From Pseudomonadales bacterium (GTDB lineage Bacteria; Pseudomonadota; Gammaproteobacteria; Pseudomonadales; Pseudohongiellaceae): a stretch of DNA of 64,000 nucleotides. The first letter of the stretch is position 1. Each line of letters starts with the position of its first letter. Of this stretch, positions 8,579 to 17,011 are shown in pieces. The DNA lies in contig JACKOH010000002.1 of the NCBI GenBank assembly GCA_024234395.1, positions 1,853,249 to 1,917,248 on the forward strand. The letters run 5' to 3'. The notes below the pieces were generated by a model, which was given only the letters and a program-made list of their open reading frames with translations, did not search any database and was not told where the DNA came from. Made by a program: the position numbers and the translations under genes.

Positions 8579-10420
8579 TCACTGTACCTTGCTTTGCAGC
8601 CAGGCATCACGGAACGCAATTTGCGCGGTACTCGGTTCCTCCACAGGTGAGATAAGCAGACGCTGCGATGCCGCGAAGTGCAGTTCTGCGCTGCGACTCT
8701 CACCGCGCTGGATGAACTCGATGGTAGCGGACTGGCCGGGATCGGCGCGTCGCAGCATGCGTTCCCAGGCGCGTTCGCTGCTCATGCGTCTGCGTCCGAT
8801 ACGGACAATCTGGTCACCTCGATTGAGGCCCGCCGCATAGAGTGGGGTTCCGACCCGAACCGGGCTGCTGATGGTCGCCCGGCGGTCGGCAAATTCCAGC
8901 TCAATATTGCCCAGGCTGGCCGTGTCCGGTTCGGCGACGGTCACTGCATAACCCGCGTTGGCCAGCAGGCCCCTGTAGTCCGGAAGCTCAGACCCATAGA
9001 TGAAGCGCTGGAAAAAATCCGAGGCAAAAGCACCATCATTCGTCAGTTCTGCCAGGGACTGTTCCAGGTCCGCTACGGTGTAGGGAATTTCTGTCTTGCC
9101 ATATGTTGTCCACAGCAGGTGCATGTAGGCATCCAGGTCGGAGTCGAAATCCTGGCGCAGTTGCAGGTCCAGAGCCAGGGCCAGTGCGGCTCCGTAGTTA
9201 TAGTACGAGAAGAAGATGTTGGCGAAGTTGGTTGGATCAAGGGCTGTTGCAGCATCGGTAAAAGGTGCCTGCATGCTCATACCGATGGGCCCGAAATAGT
9301 CCCGCGCCGGAGTGAAGGTGATGCCATTCACCAACTGCTGCAGGGTTGTGCGGTTCTCCTCTTCAGAGCGCTGCCCGGCGCGGTGCAGGAGCAGATTGCC
9401 ATAGTACTGGGTGAAGCCTTCCGCGAGCCATAATTCCCGCGACATGTTGGCCTGCTCAAAATCGAAAGGCTGCAGCGTACGCGGACGAATTCGCTCCACG
9501 TTCCAGCTGTGGAAGAACTCGTGGGACAACGTGCCGAGGGCGGCCGCTGCGTTTTCGCGCAGGCTCCGGGAGCTTGTCAGTATTGTGGAATTCCGATGTT
9601 CCATGCCGTCGCCATTAACATGGGGCAGGTAATCTGCGATGAAGGTGTAACTGCCATGGTCGTAGTCGGGATACTCGCCATAAACAGCCATGTGCTCCTT
9701 TACTACGGCCTCGGCGCCGGCCGCCAGTTCGTCCACGTCGTCGTCGTGGGCATCATGATGCACGGCCAGGCGAATGGTGTACTGACTGCCGTTGTGACTG
9801 ACCGGGAATTCCCGCAGGCTGAATGCACTGATCTCGGTAGGGCTGTCCATGAAATACTGCAGGTCCGGTGCCGTGAACAGACTTTCCTGCCCGGTCGCTA
9901 CCAGCTGGGTTGCGATGTTCCAGTCCGGGTTGTAATCGGTGAATTCGATGCGTATGGGGCGGAGTTCCAATCCCCGGGCCCACATGAATGCGGCTGGCAT
10001 ATTCAGGTGGGCGTGGGTGTTGTCTATCTGTGCATAGGTGCCGTCAGCGCGGTCGGCGAACAAGGTGTAATCCAACCGCACATAGCCATTGTGACCACTC
10101 ACGTCCCACTGATAGGGGTTGGGGCGGGTTATCGGCAGGGAGTTGCCCTGGCGATCCAGCGCCTGTACGTTATACACATTCTTGGCAAACTCATGCAGGG
10201 CATAGCGTCCCGGTGAAGAGCGGCTCATGCGCAACTGCAGGGTCGGGTCGCTCACTTCGTCGAACACCACAGTGATCTTCGCCTCATGATGCACACCGTT
10301 GGCGAAAGACACCGTGTATTGTACTGGCGCCTGGGCGTGTGCGAGGCTGCTGACGGCGGCCAACACAGTCAACAGTACCAGTGGCATGGTTCGAAAAAAC
10401 ATGGAAATGCGGTTGCCCAT
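8579..10420 (-). CDS. M61-family metallopeptidase with C-terminal PDZ domain (glycyl aminopeptidase-like)
   Basis: The 613-residue precursor carries a Sec signal (cleavage near AHAQ, residue 30). It has a beta-rich N-domain, a GMEHRNS substrate-binding motif (272-278), the zinc site HEFFH (300-304) with the third ligand Glu in LWLAEGFTQYY (~334), and a PDZ domain around residues 500-590. Length and order match periplasmic M61 aminopeptidases, which release N-terminal small residues from peptides. It is the first gene of the leftward group. The start at 10420 has a second Met at 10402 as an alternative. Confidence 0.93.
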   Translation of the reverse strand: MGNRISMFFRTMPLVLLTVLAAVSSLAHAQAPVQYTVSFANGVHHEAKITVVFDEVSDPTLQLRMSRSSPGRYALHEFAKNVYNVQALDRQGNSLPITRPNPYQWDVSGHNGYVRLDYTLFADRADGTYAQIDNTHAHLNMPAAFMWARGLELRPIRIEFTDYNPDWNIATQLVATGQESLFTAPDLQYFMDSPTEISAFSLREFPVSHNGSQYTIRLAVHHDAHDDDVDELAAGAEAVVKEHMAVYGEYPDYDHGSYTFIADYLPHVNGDGMEHRNSTILTSSRSLRENAAAALGTLSHEFFHSWNVERIRPRTLQPFDFEQANMSRELWLAEGFTQYYGNLLLHRAGQRSEEENRTTLQQLVNGITFTPARDYFGPIGMSMQAPFTDAATALDPTNFANIFFSYYNYGAALALALDLQLRQDFDSDLDAYMHLLWTTYGKTEIPYTVADLEQSLAELTNDGAFASDFFQRFIYGSELPDYRGLLANAGYAVTVAEPDTASLGNIELEFADRRATISSPVRVGTPLYAAGLNRGDQIVRIGRRRMSSERAWERMLRRADPGQSATIEFIQRGESRSAELHFAASQRLLISPVEEPSTAQIAFRDAWLQSKVQ

Positions 10421-10536
10421 CGCGGTTGCCCCTGTTTGCTAAAACATTGTGTTGTCTGGTGTGCCCGGAAATAGCTGGTTCTCAGACTCCGCGCCTCATT
10501 GACGGAAGAAAATTACAGAAAATGCTCACTTCGAAT

Positions 10537-10682
10537 TAGCAGCCTGTTGAAAAACTTTCAGCTGGCACAATAGAGCGTTAAAATCTGGCTCAAAATGCTC
10601 ATCTACGCCGTGTAAACTGCGCTTTGCCGCCAGATTTTGCCTTGTCTTGCATTCACCTGAGAGTTTTTCGACAGTCTGTTAG
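10537..10682. repeat. ~145-bp palindromic repeat family, copy A
   Basis: The ends are inverted repeats (AGCCTGTTGAAAAACT near the left, AGTTTTTCGACAGTCTGTTA at the right). An inner pair AAAATCTGGC / GCCAGATTTT frames a central TCAAAATGCTCAT and GTAAACTGCGC core. The same 140-odd bases recur at 41584, 47626 and 57154, and in truncated form at 19296. No ORF is encoded. The whole unit can fold on itself, like a MITE or a large REP/BIME-type element. This copy is slightly diverged at its right end. Confidence 0.85.
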
Positions 10683-10945
10683 ACATTGGGCAGCATGATT
10701 TTTCAGGCGAACCCTTTTCTCCTCAAGTCAGAGAGCAGTTCCATGTAATCAGAGGTTCCTTAGGCTTTAGCCCGCCGGGATGGGCTGCAGGTTACACCGA
10801 AAGAGTCGAAAACGGAATACGCTTCGCAGGTCTATGCGGAAGACCAACGCTACCCAAGCTCACCTTCGTAACTGATGGCTTTCCTTCTATAGATACTGTG
10901 GTTTTCAGCCAGGTGCGGAGACAAATTCCAATTTTCCAAAACTAA
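10682..10945 (+). pseudogene. Possible C-terminal gene remnant abutting repeat copy A; remaining intergenic space
   Basis: From the right end of repeat copy A a frame stays open for 87 codons to TAA at 10943, with no plausible start codon. The translation looks protein-like (for example GYTERVENGIRF and LTFVTDGFPSID) but I do not recognise it. It may be the tail of a gene whose front was removed when the repeat inserted or by a deletion beside it. The bases on either side (10421-10536 and 10946-11044) hold nothing else I can identify. Low confidence. Confidence 0.25.
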
Positions 10946-11044
10946 AATTCGTATCCAGACGTTATGAATTTAGTTGGATAATCGCTACATTCTGACGGTC
11001 ACTACTCTTACGAAGCCGGCCAGCAGCTGAGCAGAGTAAAGCCG

Positions 11045-11551
11045 CTATTTGAGTTTTTCTCCAAATTGAATTGAGCCTTCTGCTATAAGCCTGTTCACTT
11101 CATTCCGGAATTCTTCAGTAAAGTCATCTGAAAATTCATCCCAGAGCCACTGCCCTCCCGGTGTTGATAGGACTCGACAAACAACGACTTTAGAAGCATC
11201 CCATTGGCTTTTGTTAATTCCGCGTAAATAGGCTTCGAAGGCGACTTGTGAGCTGTGAAGAATTGCAGACAAAAATGCCCTGAACCTTATAGTCTCGGAC
11301 TTGGTTAATGAGCCTGGGTCATCCTGTCCTTTGATAAATAAGTCGGCCAGTGCCTCGTTCTCGGCTAATTTCATCCTTAATCCGTTACCCACGTTACTGA
11401 GTGCTTCTGCATTAGCTGTGTTCACGGCATCGGTATTGAATCTACCTTGAATTGTATTTTGCCTAACTTGATAGGCGACGTAAAAGAGTGAAGCCACAAC
11501 GCCCAGTGCCCCAACTATTTCTCCTACTGCTCCAATCGCATCCCAATTCAT
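11045..11551 (-). CDS. Membrane-anchored protein of unknown function, paralog 1
   Basis: I use ATG 11551 instead of the upstream TTG (11578) because the paralog next door begins identically (MNWDAIGA). The 168-residue protein has one hydrophobic segment at residues ~8-30 (GEIVGALGVVASLFYVAYQV), followed directly by a QVRQNT motif and a helical soluble domain with no recognised catalytic motif. Proteins of this architecture (short N-terminus, one membrane span, Q[VI]RxN, ~120-residue helical tail) are common in Proteobacteria but uncharacterised. The gene is AT-richer than its flanks, fitting the accessory character of this stretch. Confidence 0.7.
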   Translation of the reverse strand: MNWDAIGAVGEIVGALGVVASLFYVAYQVRQNTIQGRFNTDAVNTANAEALSNVGNGLRMKLAENEALADLFIKGQDDPGSLTKSETIRFRAFLSAILHSSQVAFEAYLRGINKSQWDASKVVVCRVLSTPGGQWLWDEFSDDFTEEFRNEVNRLIAEGSIQFGEKLK

Positions 11552-11608
11552 CGTTAGACCATTTTCTGTAACGTTCAAGCTCGGCCCGGAGCCGAAGTAA
11601 CAAGCAGT

Positions 11609-12073
11609 TTATCCTTTGCCTTGTTGTTCACGAATTTCACTTAGAAGATTCAGGAAGTCTTGGGAGTGACCCGAAGCGCTTAACGACTTCTCCCACACTT
11701 CATAAATGGGCAGTAATACCATTCTATCTAGTGTTTTTTCTCTTGCTTTCCAAGACTGCTCTTGCAAAAATCCGTCTTTCCATTGATGGAATCGGTTTTC
11801 TGAATCCAGCAAGTAGAGATTAAATAAAATAATCCCTTCACGCTCTTCTACTGCGTCGCTTAATTGCACTCCACTGATTACTTTGTTCCACACACAGGCG
11901 TATTGCAGCAAAATTGATGCGAAATTTGTTTCTGACCCTATTACTGACTGAGTGCTGTCATTTCTCGCCAGCTTATTGGTATGCCTAACTTGTCCGGATA
12001 GGTAGATCAAAGAAAATACAACTGCGAGCGCTCCGACAATTTCTCCTGCTGCACCTATCGCATCCCAGTTCAT
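11609..12073 (-). CDS. Membrane-anchored protein of unknown function, paralog 2
   Basis: The 154-residue product opens MNWDAIGAAGEIVGALAVV, nearly the same as the downstream paralog over its first 30 residues, including the single membrane span and a GQVRHTN motif. The soluble parts have diverged strongly. An AAGGAA lies upstream of the start. The pair is arranged head to tail 57 bp apart, suggesting tandem duplication with fast divergence outside the membrane. Function is unknown. Confidence 0.7.
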   Translation of the reverse strand: MNWDAIGAAGEIVGALAVVFSLIYLSGQVRHTNKLARNDSTQSVIGSETNFASILLQYACVWNKVISGVQLSDAVEEREGIILFNLYLLDSENRFHQWKDGFLQEQSWKAREKTLDRMVLLPIYEVWEKSLSASGHSQDFLNLLSEIREQQGKG

Positions 12074-12117
12074 TCGTGATCACTTTCCTTAATATACCTT
12101 AACGATGACTCTCGGCC

Positions 12118-12889
12118 TAGGCTGTGTGAAAAATATCAGATTGATATAATGCACCTTTCATTCAGGAAATTCCATCATGACGGATTTCATCGAAGGCGAA
12201 AGCCGCAGCCAGACGACCTTATTCCCCGAAAGCCTTTACGCCGAGCAAAGTGGAAAGCCGTTTTAGCAAGGAAGATATTGTTTATGTTAAAGACCTGGAT
12301 GCTTATCACTGCCCGGCTGGTGAGCAACTTGAATACCGGTTTACCTCGACGGAGAAAGGGAAGAATCAGAAGATTTACTGGACAACCGTTTGAGGAAGTT
12401 GCTCAATCAAGGCAATGTGCACGACGGGCAAGGAGCACCGCGTGAGGCGTTGGGAGCATGAAGATGTTCTGGAGCGGATGCAGGATCGGTTAGACGAATC
12501 TCCCAAGGCGATGCGCATTCGCAGGCAGGCTGTCGAGCATCCATTTGGCAAATTAAAGGCCTGGATGGGCCACACCCACTTCCAGATAAAGACGCTGAAA
12601 CACGTGAGAACGGAAATCAGTTTGCATATACGCGCCTACAATATGAGACGAGTAATAAAGACTAGGTGTGTTAAGCCATTACTTGAGGCGATGAGGGAGT
12701 AAGGCCTGTATTTACCCTGTAAAAGCAGGCAAAATCTAGCTATACAGACCACGCCAGAGCAGCTATAAAAAGAGAAATAAATTGGATCAAAAACGCACTG
12801 GCTTTGATAAGCTGGCAGTCTAACCAACAGAGGCTGTATGCAGCGCTCTGAACAGGTCAAAATCGCAGAGAAACAATTTTTAACACGGC
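12118..12889 (+). mobile_element. Remnant of an IS1182-type insertion sequence
   Basis: An imperfect inverted pair bounds the remnant: GGCTGTGTGAAAAAT at 12120-12134, and at 12874-12890 the complement of GGCCGTGTTAAAAATTG. CTCGGCC occurs just outside both ends (12111-12117 and 12890-12896) and could be a target duplication, though its edge is uncertain. At ~770 bp it is less than half the usual length; the middle of the transposase is missing. Confidence 0.65.
12177..12702 (+). pseudogene. IS1182-family transposase, internally deleted and frameshifted
   Basis: Only the two ends of the transposase survive. The N-terminus (MTDFIEGESRSQTTLFPESL from 12177) is typical of IS1182 transposases, but stops after about 28 codons at TAG 12264. 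The C-terminal third follows in another frame: a CPAGEQLEYRFTSTEKGK zinc-like segment near 12308, then after a further stop/frameshift a CTTGKEHRVRRWEHEDVLE stretch and the VEHPFGKLKAWMG and YNMRRVI motifs to TAA 12702. Full-length members have roughly 450-550 residues, so most of the DDE domain has gone. It cannot be active. Confidence 0.85.
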
Positions 12890-12962
12890 CTCGGCCGAAA
12901 GAAGCCGCTAAAACTCAAAATTTATTTTCGTAATAACGTCGACGGACAAAACTAGTATTATT

Positions 12963-13844
12963 ATGTGGAACGAAAAAGACATAGGCGATCAGAATGGAAA
13001 GCTGTATATCGTCACCGGTGGCAATACCGGCCTGGGTTTCATGACTGCTCAGTTTCTGCTGCGGGCCGGCGCCCGGGTTCTTTTTACTGCGCGAGATCCA
13101 GACAGGGGTAAGGATGCACTCACGCGCTTGCAGGATATAGGCGGCTCACGAGCGCAACTGCGCGAGCTGGATCTGAGTTCCCTCGAAAACGTAGCTCAGC
13201 TCGCGCGAAAAGTACTGGAGGAAGAGCCGCACATCGATGCGCTGGTGTTGAACGCTGGCGTAGCATTACTGCCCTATATTAAGACTGTAGACGGACTAGA
13301 GACTCAGTTTGCGGTGAACCATCTCGGCCATTTCGCTCTCACCCTGCCTCTAGTCGGAATCACCAAGCGGGTTGTCGTGACGAGTTCCGGTGCCACTAAT
13401 GAGGCGACGGTGCCATTACGGTTCGACAAGCTGGCCACCCGTGGTGACGGCGTCGACTATGATCCCATGCACGCATACGCCGACTCTAAACTTGCCAATG
13501 TACTTTTTGCGCGCGGCCTCAAGCGCCGTTGCCCCGAATTGGAAGTTGTTGCGACACACCCGGGCTTTACGGTCACGGACTTACAACGACACTCATTGAA
13601 GTACAGATTATTAGGTAAGTTCCTGGCGCAGCCCGTAGAAATTGGAGCACTGAGCAATGTTCGTTCCGCCGTGGATTCTGGCCTGCATGATCTTGGGCCG
13701 TTGGAGTGGGTCGGTCCAAGCAAAGGAAGGAAAGGTTATCCAGTTTTGAGTGCTACTGTGTGCTCTTATGCGGGTGACAAAGAAGCGCAGGATAGGCTCT
13801 GGGAGCTTTCGGAATCACTAACGGGAGTTACGCTGTCAAACTGA
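12963..13844 (+). CDS. Short-chain dehydrogenase/reductase (retinol-dehydrogenase-like)
   Basis: The 293-residue enzyme has the classical SDR Rossmann features: TGGNTGLG (residues ~19-26), an acidic/Arg-containing loop after beta-2 (TARDPDRG) hinting at NADP preference, LVLNAGVALL, a Ser in VVTSSG, and the YADSK catalytic Tyr/Lys pair near residue 172. The general organisation resembles RDH12/WW-oxidoreductase-type SDRs, which reduce or oxidise lipophilic aldehydes and alcohols. The substrate is not predictable. It stands alone between an IS remnant and the small zinc-finger gene. Confidence 0.88.
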   Translation: MWNEKDIGDQNGKLYIVTGGNTGLGFMTAQFLLRAGARVLFTARDPDRGKDALTRLQDIGGSRAQLRELDLSSLENVAQLARKVLEEEPHIDALVLNAGVALLPYIKTVDGLETQFAVNHLGHFALTLPLVGITKRVVVTSSGATNEATVPLRFDKLATRGDGVDYDPMHAYADSKLANVLFARGLKRRCPELEVVATHPGFTVTDLQRHSLKYRLLGKFLAQPVEIGALSNVRSAVDSGLHDLGPLEWVGPSKGRKGYPVLSATVCSYAGDKEAQDRLWELSESLTGVTLSN

Positions 13845-13944
13845 TCTCAAACGGAACAAGAGCAAGAGAGTTTTGCTATGTAGTTGATTTATATATAAGT
13901 ATGGAAATTTCAGGCGGAGGTCAGCTACTGGCTGGAAGTTGAAT

Positions 13945-14142
13945 ATGAAAGAAGGATGGGTCCTCTACTTACCAGGCCAAAAAATCCTGGAAGAAAAAGA
14001 CATTCCGAAATGCAGCCTGTGTCGCGAGAAGCCAGATCACATTGGTAAAATCATCGCGGGGCGAGACGGAATATTCCTTTGCCGAGACTGTAAAAAACTT
14101 GCCAATGAAATCTTAAGGGATTCTGGGTTTCCAGTTGATTAA
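13945..14142 (+). CDS. Stand-alone ClpX-type C4 zinc finger protein
   Basis: ATG 13945 follows a GGAAG at suitable distance; an in-frame TTG lies two codons upstream. The 65-residue product contains CSLCREKPDHIGKIIAGRDG and FLCRDCKKLANEIL, with the CxxC-x19-CxxC spacing and the IAG motif of the ClpX N-terminal zinc-binding domain. No AAA+ domain follows. In ClpX this domain dimerises and recruits adaptors and substrates, so a free copy could act as an adaptor or competitor for ClpXP or as a small toxin/regulator, which is inference. It lies inside the accessory region, not near clp genes. Confidence 0.75.
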   Translation: MKEGWVLYLPGQKILEEKDIPKCSLCREKPDHIGKIIAGRDGIFLCRDCKKLANEILRDSGFPVD

Positions 14143-14540
14143 TGAATGAGTTGTCAATAAACATCCGTTCTTGGCCGGTAAACGACTGTTAAAGCTAAAC
14201 CATGAACGCTTAGAAATGGATTATGGTAATTAAAGCCACCGGGATAACAGCGGTAGTAGCATCGCTGATTTTGTAGCATTCGAATTGGATCAAACACATA
14301 AGGCCCTTCAGGCCAGGCAATGGATTCACGGAATCCGTGAAATTTTGAGCAAGGAGAGCTCAGATTTGGCTACAACGATGCTCGACTGGAGTCCCAAATT
14401 GGAGACGGCGATGGTGTATCTGAAGCGGAATTTCCGAACCTATAGCGCTTTAGTAGTTCATTCTATCTGGGATCTTTCTCCAGCCCGTTCAGAGACAGTC
14501 AAGGTCCGATGGAGTGAACGGCCTCGAGTCGGAACAGCAT
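14143..14540. other. Region without a convincing gene
   Basis: About 400 bases. An open frame from a TTG codon at 14285 to 14542 (85 codons, starting LDQTHKALQARQWIHGIRE) has no ribosome-binding site and no recognisable family; it may be a degraded gene. Nothing else seen. Confidence 0.4.
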
Positions 14541-14570
14541 AAAGAAGCCCGGCCGAAGCCGGGCTCGATT
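14541..14570 (-). terminator. Rho-independent terminator for the fasciclin gene
   Basis: AGCCCGGC (14546-14553) pairs with GCCGGGCT (14558-14565) around a stable tetraloop (TTCG when read leftward), followed leftward by TCTTTAT. It lies about 25 bp past the fasciclin-gene stop. Confidence 0.8.
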
Positions 14571-14595
14571 TCAAGGCGTGTCAGGCCCCTGGCTT

Positions 14596-15201
14596 TTACT
14601 GCGCCAACAGATCTCCAACCAGGACTGTGTCCAGGAAGTGGATGACGCCGTTATCTGCGAAATCGTCAGCCTTGATAACGCTGGCCTCATAATTGATGCG
14701 GACGCCTTTGCTTCCAAGACTGACCGGTAGCGGTTCGGCCGATCCCGCTACAGGAACGCCGCCAGCTGCAAGTAGCGCTTCGACTCCTGCGGTTGATTCG
14801 TTGACGTCGCCAATCACCCCGACGTGAAGCAGCAGGATGTTGATCACGTCCGATATCGTCAGGCCCAGATCAGCAAGTATCGAGGGCAGCGCTGCCTTGA
14901 TCTCATCGACGCTTAATCCGTCTAGGAAACCGGGTTCCAGACCTAGCAATGCCTCAAACGCCGGGTTGGTCGGAGCCAGAAGAATAATACCGTCAATAGT
15001 ATCCAGAGCCTCTGCGATACTCACGTCCAACACCGTCGACTCATCGACTACCAGTAAGGCAGCGATCAAAGCCTGTGCCCCGTCCACTGCGCTCAGCTTG
15101 TCCACAATCGAGCCATGATCATCGTTAGCGATCGCCGTTGTTGCGCTGATTGCGAAAAGTAAACCGAGTACATACATCTTGAAGTTGCGAGCCACACCCA
15201 T
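14596..15201 (-). CDS. Secreted fasciclin (FAS1) domain protein
   Basis: The 201-residue precursor has a signal peptide (VLGLLFAISATTAIAN, cleavage near residue 26) and one FAS1 domain. The H1 motif is seen in ILLAPTNPAFEALL (~73-86), an ILLLHV segment near 120, and the H2 motif with the terminal VIKADDFADNGVIHFLDTVL (~175-194). FAS1 domains mediate adhesion to surfaces or other proteins. No lipobox is present. The upstream AGGAG places the start at 15201. A leftward terminator follows, so it is a single-gene unit. Confidence 0.92.
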   Translation of the reverse strand: MGVARNFKMYVLGLLFAISATTAIANDDHGSIVDKLSAVDGAQALIAALLVVDESTVLDVSIAEALDTIDGIILLAPTNPAFEALLGLEPGFLDGLSVDEIKAALPSILADLGLTISDVINILLLHVGVIGDVNESTAGVEALLAAGGVPVAGSAEPLPVSLGSKGVRINYEASVIKADDFADNGVIHFLDTVLVGDLLAQ

Positions 15202-15585
15202 TTCAAAACTCCTAAATTGCTAGTTAAATAAATAGTTCAGAATCCTAAAACGCTTCAGGAGTTTTTCTGGATTGGTCAGTTAGTCCGTTTTTTACGAGGT
15301 GTTACTACCGCTTTATCGATGTATCAACTGGTCTAACTATATATAAAGAAAGATGGAATCTATCTGTTTTTCTGCACAGGAGTCGCAAGCTCCCATGGAG
15401 CAGGAAAATCCGAGGGTTCGAACCGGTCTCTCACCAGGGCGACGATAGTCTTTTCCGCTCCCGAAACCTCCCTCCTGCTATCGTTCCAGTCCTTGCCTGA
15501 ATAATTCCACCAGGCGCATAGTACCCAACCAGAAGCTTCCCGTTGAACACTGGCTATTGGATTGTGATTTAGGCAGGATAGCGGC
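15202..15585. other. Intergenic region, no gene assigned
   Basis: 384 bases between divergent genes. A leftward frame (15360-15647, 95 codons) overlaps the CIA30-like gene and has no clear start signal; I do not recognise its product and leave it out. The region must hold the promoters of both flanking genes, but no strong -35/-10 pair was identified. Confidence 0.4.
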
Positions 15586-16059
15586 ATGAGACACCTTATT
15601 TTCGACGCCGGAACACCGGAGCCTGCCTGGCACAATGTCAATGACAACGTGATGGGACGAAGGTCCCAGGGAGGCTGTCAAATTCAACATGGCACGTTGG
15701 TGTTCGCCGGTTTAACGAACACCCAAGGCGGCGGCTCTTCCTCTATCCCCACTTGCCCCGTCACGCTTGGCCTTAATGACCACACCCTCGTTTTCCTGCG
15801 CGCCCGCGGCGACGGACGCCGTTACATTTTTCGTTTTGAGGACGACCGCGGCACAGCCTACTCTGCCGACTTTGACCCGCCAGCAGAAACCTGGGGCAGG
15901 GTGCCGGTAACCCTGACGGCTTTCCGACTGCGCTTCCGTGGCCGCTGGCTGACCGGCCCGCCCTTGGACCCTGCTCGAGTCATAGCGCATGGTCTGATGT
16001 GCTTCGATGGCCGCGATGGTCCTTTTCGACTCGCAGTTGACCGCATTGAAGCTTGTTGA
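15586..16059 (+). CDS. CIA30-like (complex I intermediate-associated protein 30) domain protein
   Basis: The 157-residue protein has the CIA30/NDUFAF1 beta-sandwich hallmarks: WHNVNDNVMGRRSQGG near residues 15-30, a LVFAGLTNTQGGGSSSI segment matching the family's F-x-G-x-[ND]-x-x-x-G-G-F, a YIFRFEDDRG strand and a closing GPFRLAVDRIEAC strand. There is no signal peptide. Bacterial members are uncharacterised carbohydrate-binding-like proteins and need not act on complex I. AGGAT precedes the ATG. It is an isolated gene in the accessory stretch. Confidence 0.85.
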   Translation: MRHLIFDAGTPEPAWHNVNDNVMGRRSQGGCQIQHGTLVFAGLTNTQGGGSSSIPTCPVTLGLNDHTLVFLRARGDGRRYIFRFEDDRGTAYSADFDPPAETWGRVPVTLTAFRLRFRGRWLTGPPLDPARVIAHGLMCFDGRDGPFRLAVDRIEAC

Positions 16060-16360
16060 TCCTGAAGCAGTTGCAATTAGCCGTCTGGGCTGGTTTCGAG
16101 TTACGCAGATGTCTTTTCCGCCTCATCAGTGTTGGCCAGACACCAGTTTTCGCCTGTGAAAACAATGCCGGGTAATCGCTATCAGTTCCCCTGGCGCGCG
16201 ATGAAGTAAAGCGGTATCCCCGAAAAGCCACCTGGATCACACGCGCAAGTGCAGATTCGGAGTATCATCGCGTCAGCACTGCGAACTTTTTGTCAGCAGG
16301 CAGTATCGATTCACAACTTACGCCAGTCTATTCATTGTTGTCTGCGCAGAACCGGGTAGT
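16060..16360. other. Intergenic region, nothing identified
   Basis: About 300 bases ahead of the cNMP-binding gene. No protein-like frame, hairpin with a T-run, or repeat copy was seen. Confidence 0.4.
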
Positions 16361-16891
16361 ATGCAAACCAGTCGCCTAGAACAGACTATGAACCCTGCGC
16401 CGGTTTGCGACGAACAGGGAGCGTCCAACATTCTTGGCATTCTCAGCAATGCCGAATTACTCCGGTTGGGTGTCGCCAAGCGTCGCGAGTACGCTTGTGG
16501 TGAAACAATTCTCGTGGAGGGGAGCATTGGGCGCACCCTGTTTCTGATCGAACACGGTACTTTGCGCATACTGCCACGGGTCGAACTCGACAACCAAAGA
16601 CGAATTCAACCCGGACTGTGTGACCTGGGACCGGGGGAAGTGTTCGGTGAACTCAGTCTGTTCGAGCCGGTACCGCGCAGCGCCACGGTGATGGCGGTCG
16701 AATCCTGCCGGCTGCTCGAAATTGATGCGGCGGCGCTCACCGAGTACTTCGATCACAATCCCGCAGCGGGATATCTGGTGGTGAAAGAACTGTTCGGTGT
16801 CCTCACCAAGCGACTACGTCAGGCTGACCGGCGCTTCGGGCAGCTATTGGCCTGGGGCCTTAAAGCCCACCGCATTGACCGGCATCTTTAG
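16361..16891 (+). CDS. Cyclic-nucleotide-binding domain protein
   Basis: The 176-residue protein is essentially one cNMP-binding domain (residues ~25-145): a YACGETILVEGSIG strand pair, LFLIEHGTLRI, and the phosphate-binding cassette PGEVFGELSLFEPVPRSATV with the conserved Glu and Arg. There is no HTH domain after it, so unlike CRP it probably does not bind DNA by itself; the C-terminal helix (LFGVLTKRLRQADRRFG) may be for dimerisation. It may sense cAMP or cGMP and work with a partner outside the window. Starts at 16361 or 16388 (MNPAPV) are both possible. Confidence 0.88.
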   Translation: MQTSRLEQTMNPAPVCDEQGASNILGILSNAELLRLGVAKRREYACGETILVEGSIGRTLFLIEHGTLRILPRVELDNQRRIQPGLCDLGPGEVFGELSLFEPVPRSATVMAVESCRLLEIDAAALTEYFDHNPAAGYLVVKELFGVLTKRLRQADRRFGQLLAWGLKAHRIDRHL

Positions 16892-17011
16892 ACCTTGGCG
16901 CGCGAAAGCCAACGTTACACTGTGCCTGCTAATAGTAAGTATCACTGCTGTCCCATAACTTTGCGTCAAAATACGCTTTACGAAGCGCTGTTCCAATAGC
17001 TGTTGGCTCGT

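Noticed and set aside
14285..14542. 85-codon open frame from TTG
   Set aside because: No ribosome-binding site, no recognised motif and weak start; not called as a gene.
15411..15440. GGTTCGAACC resembling a tRNA T-arm
   Set aside because: No acceptor, D or anticodon stems can be formed around it on either strand.
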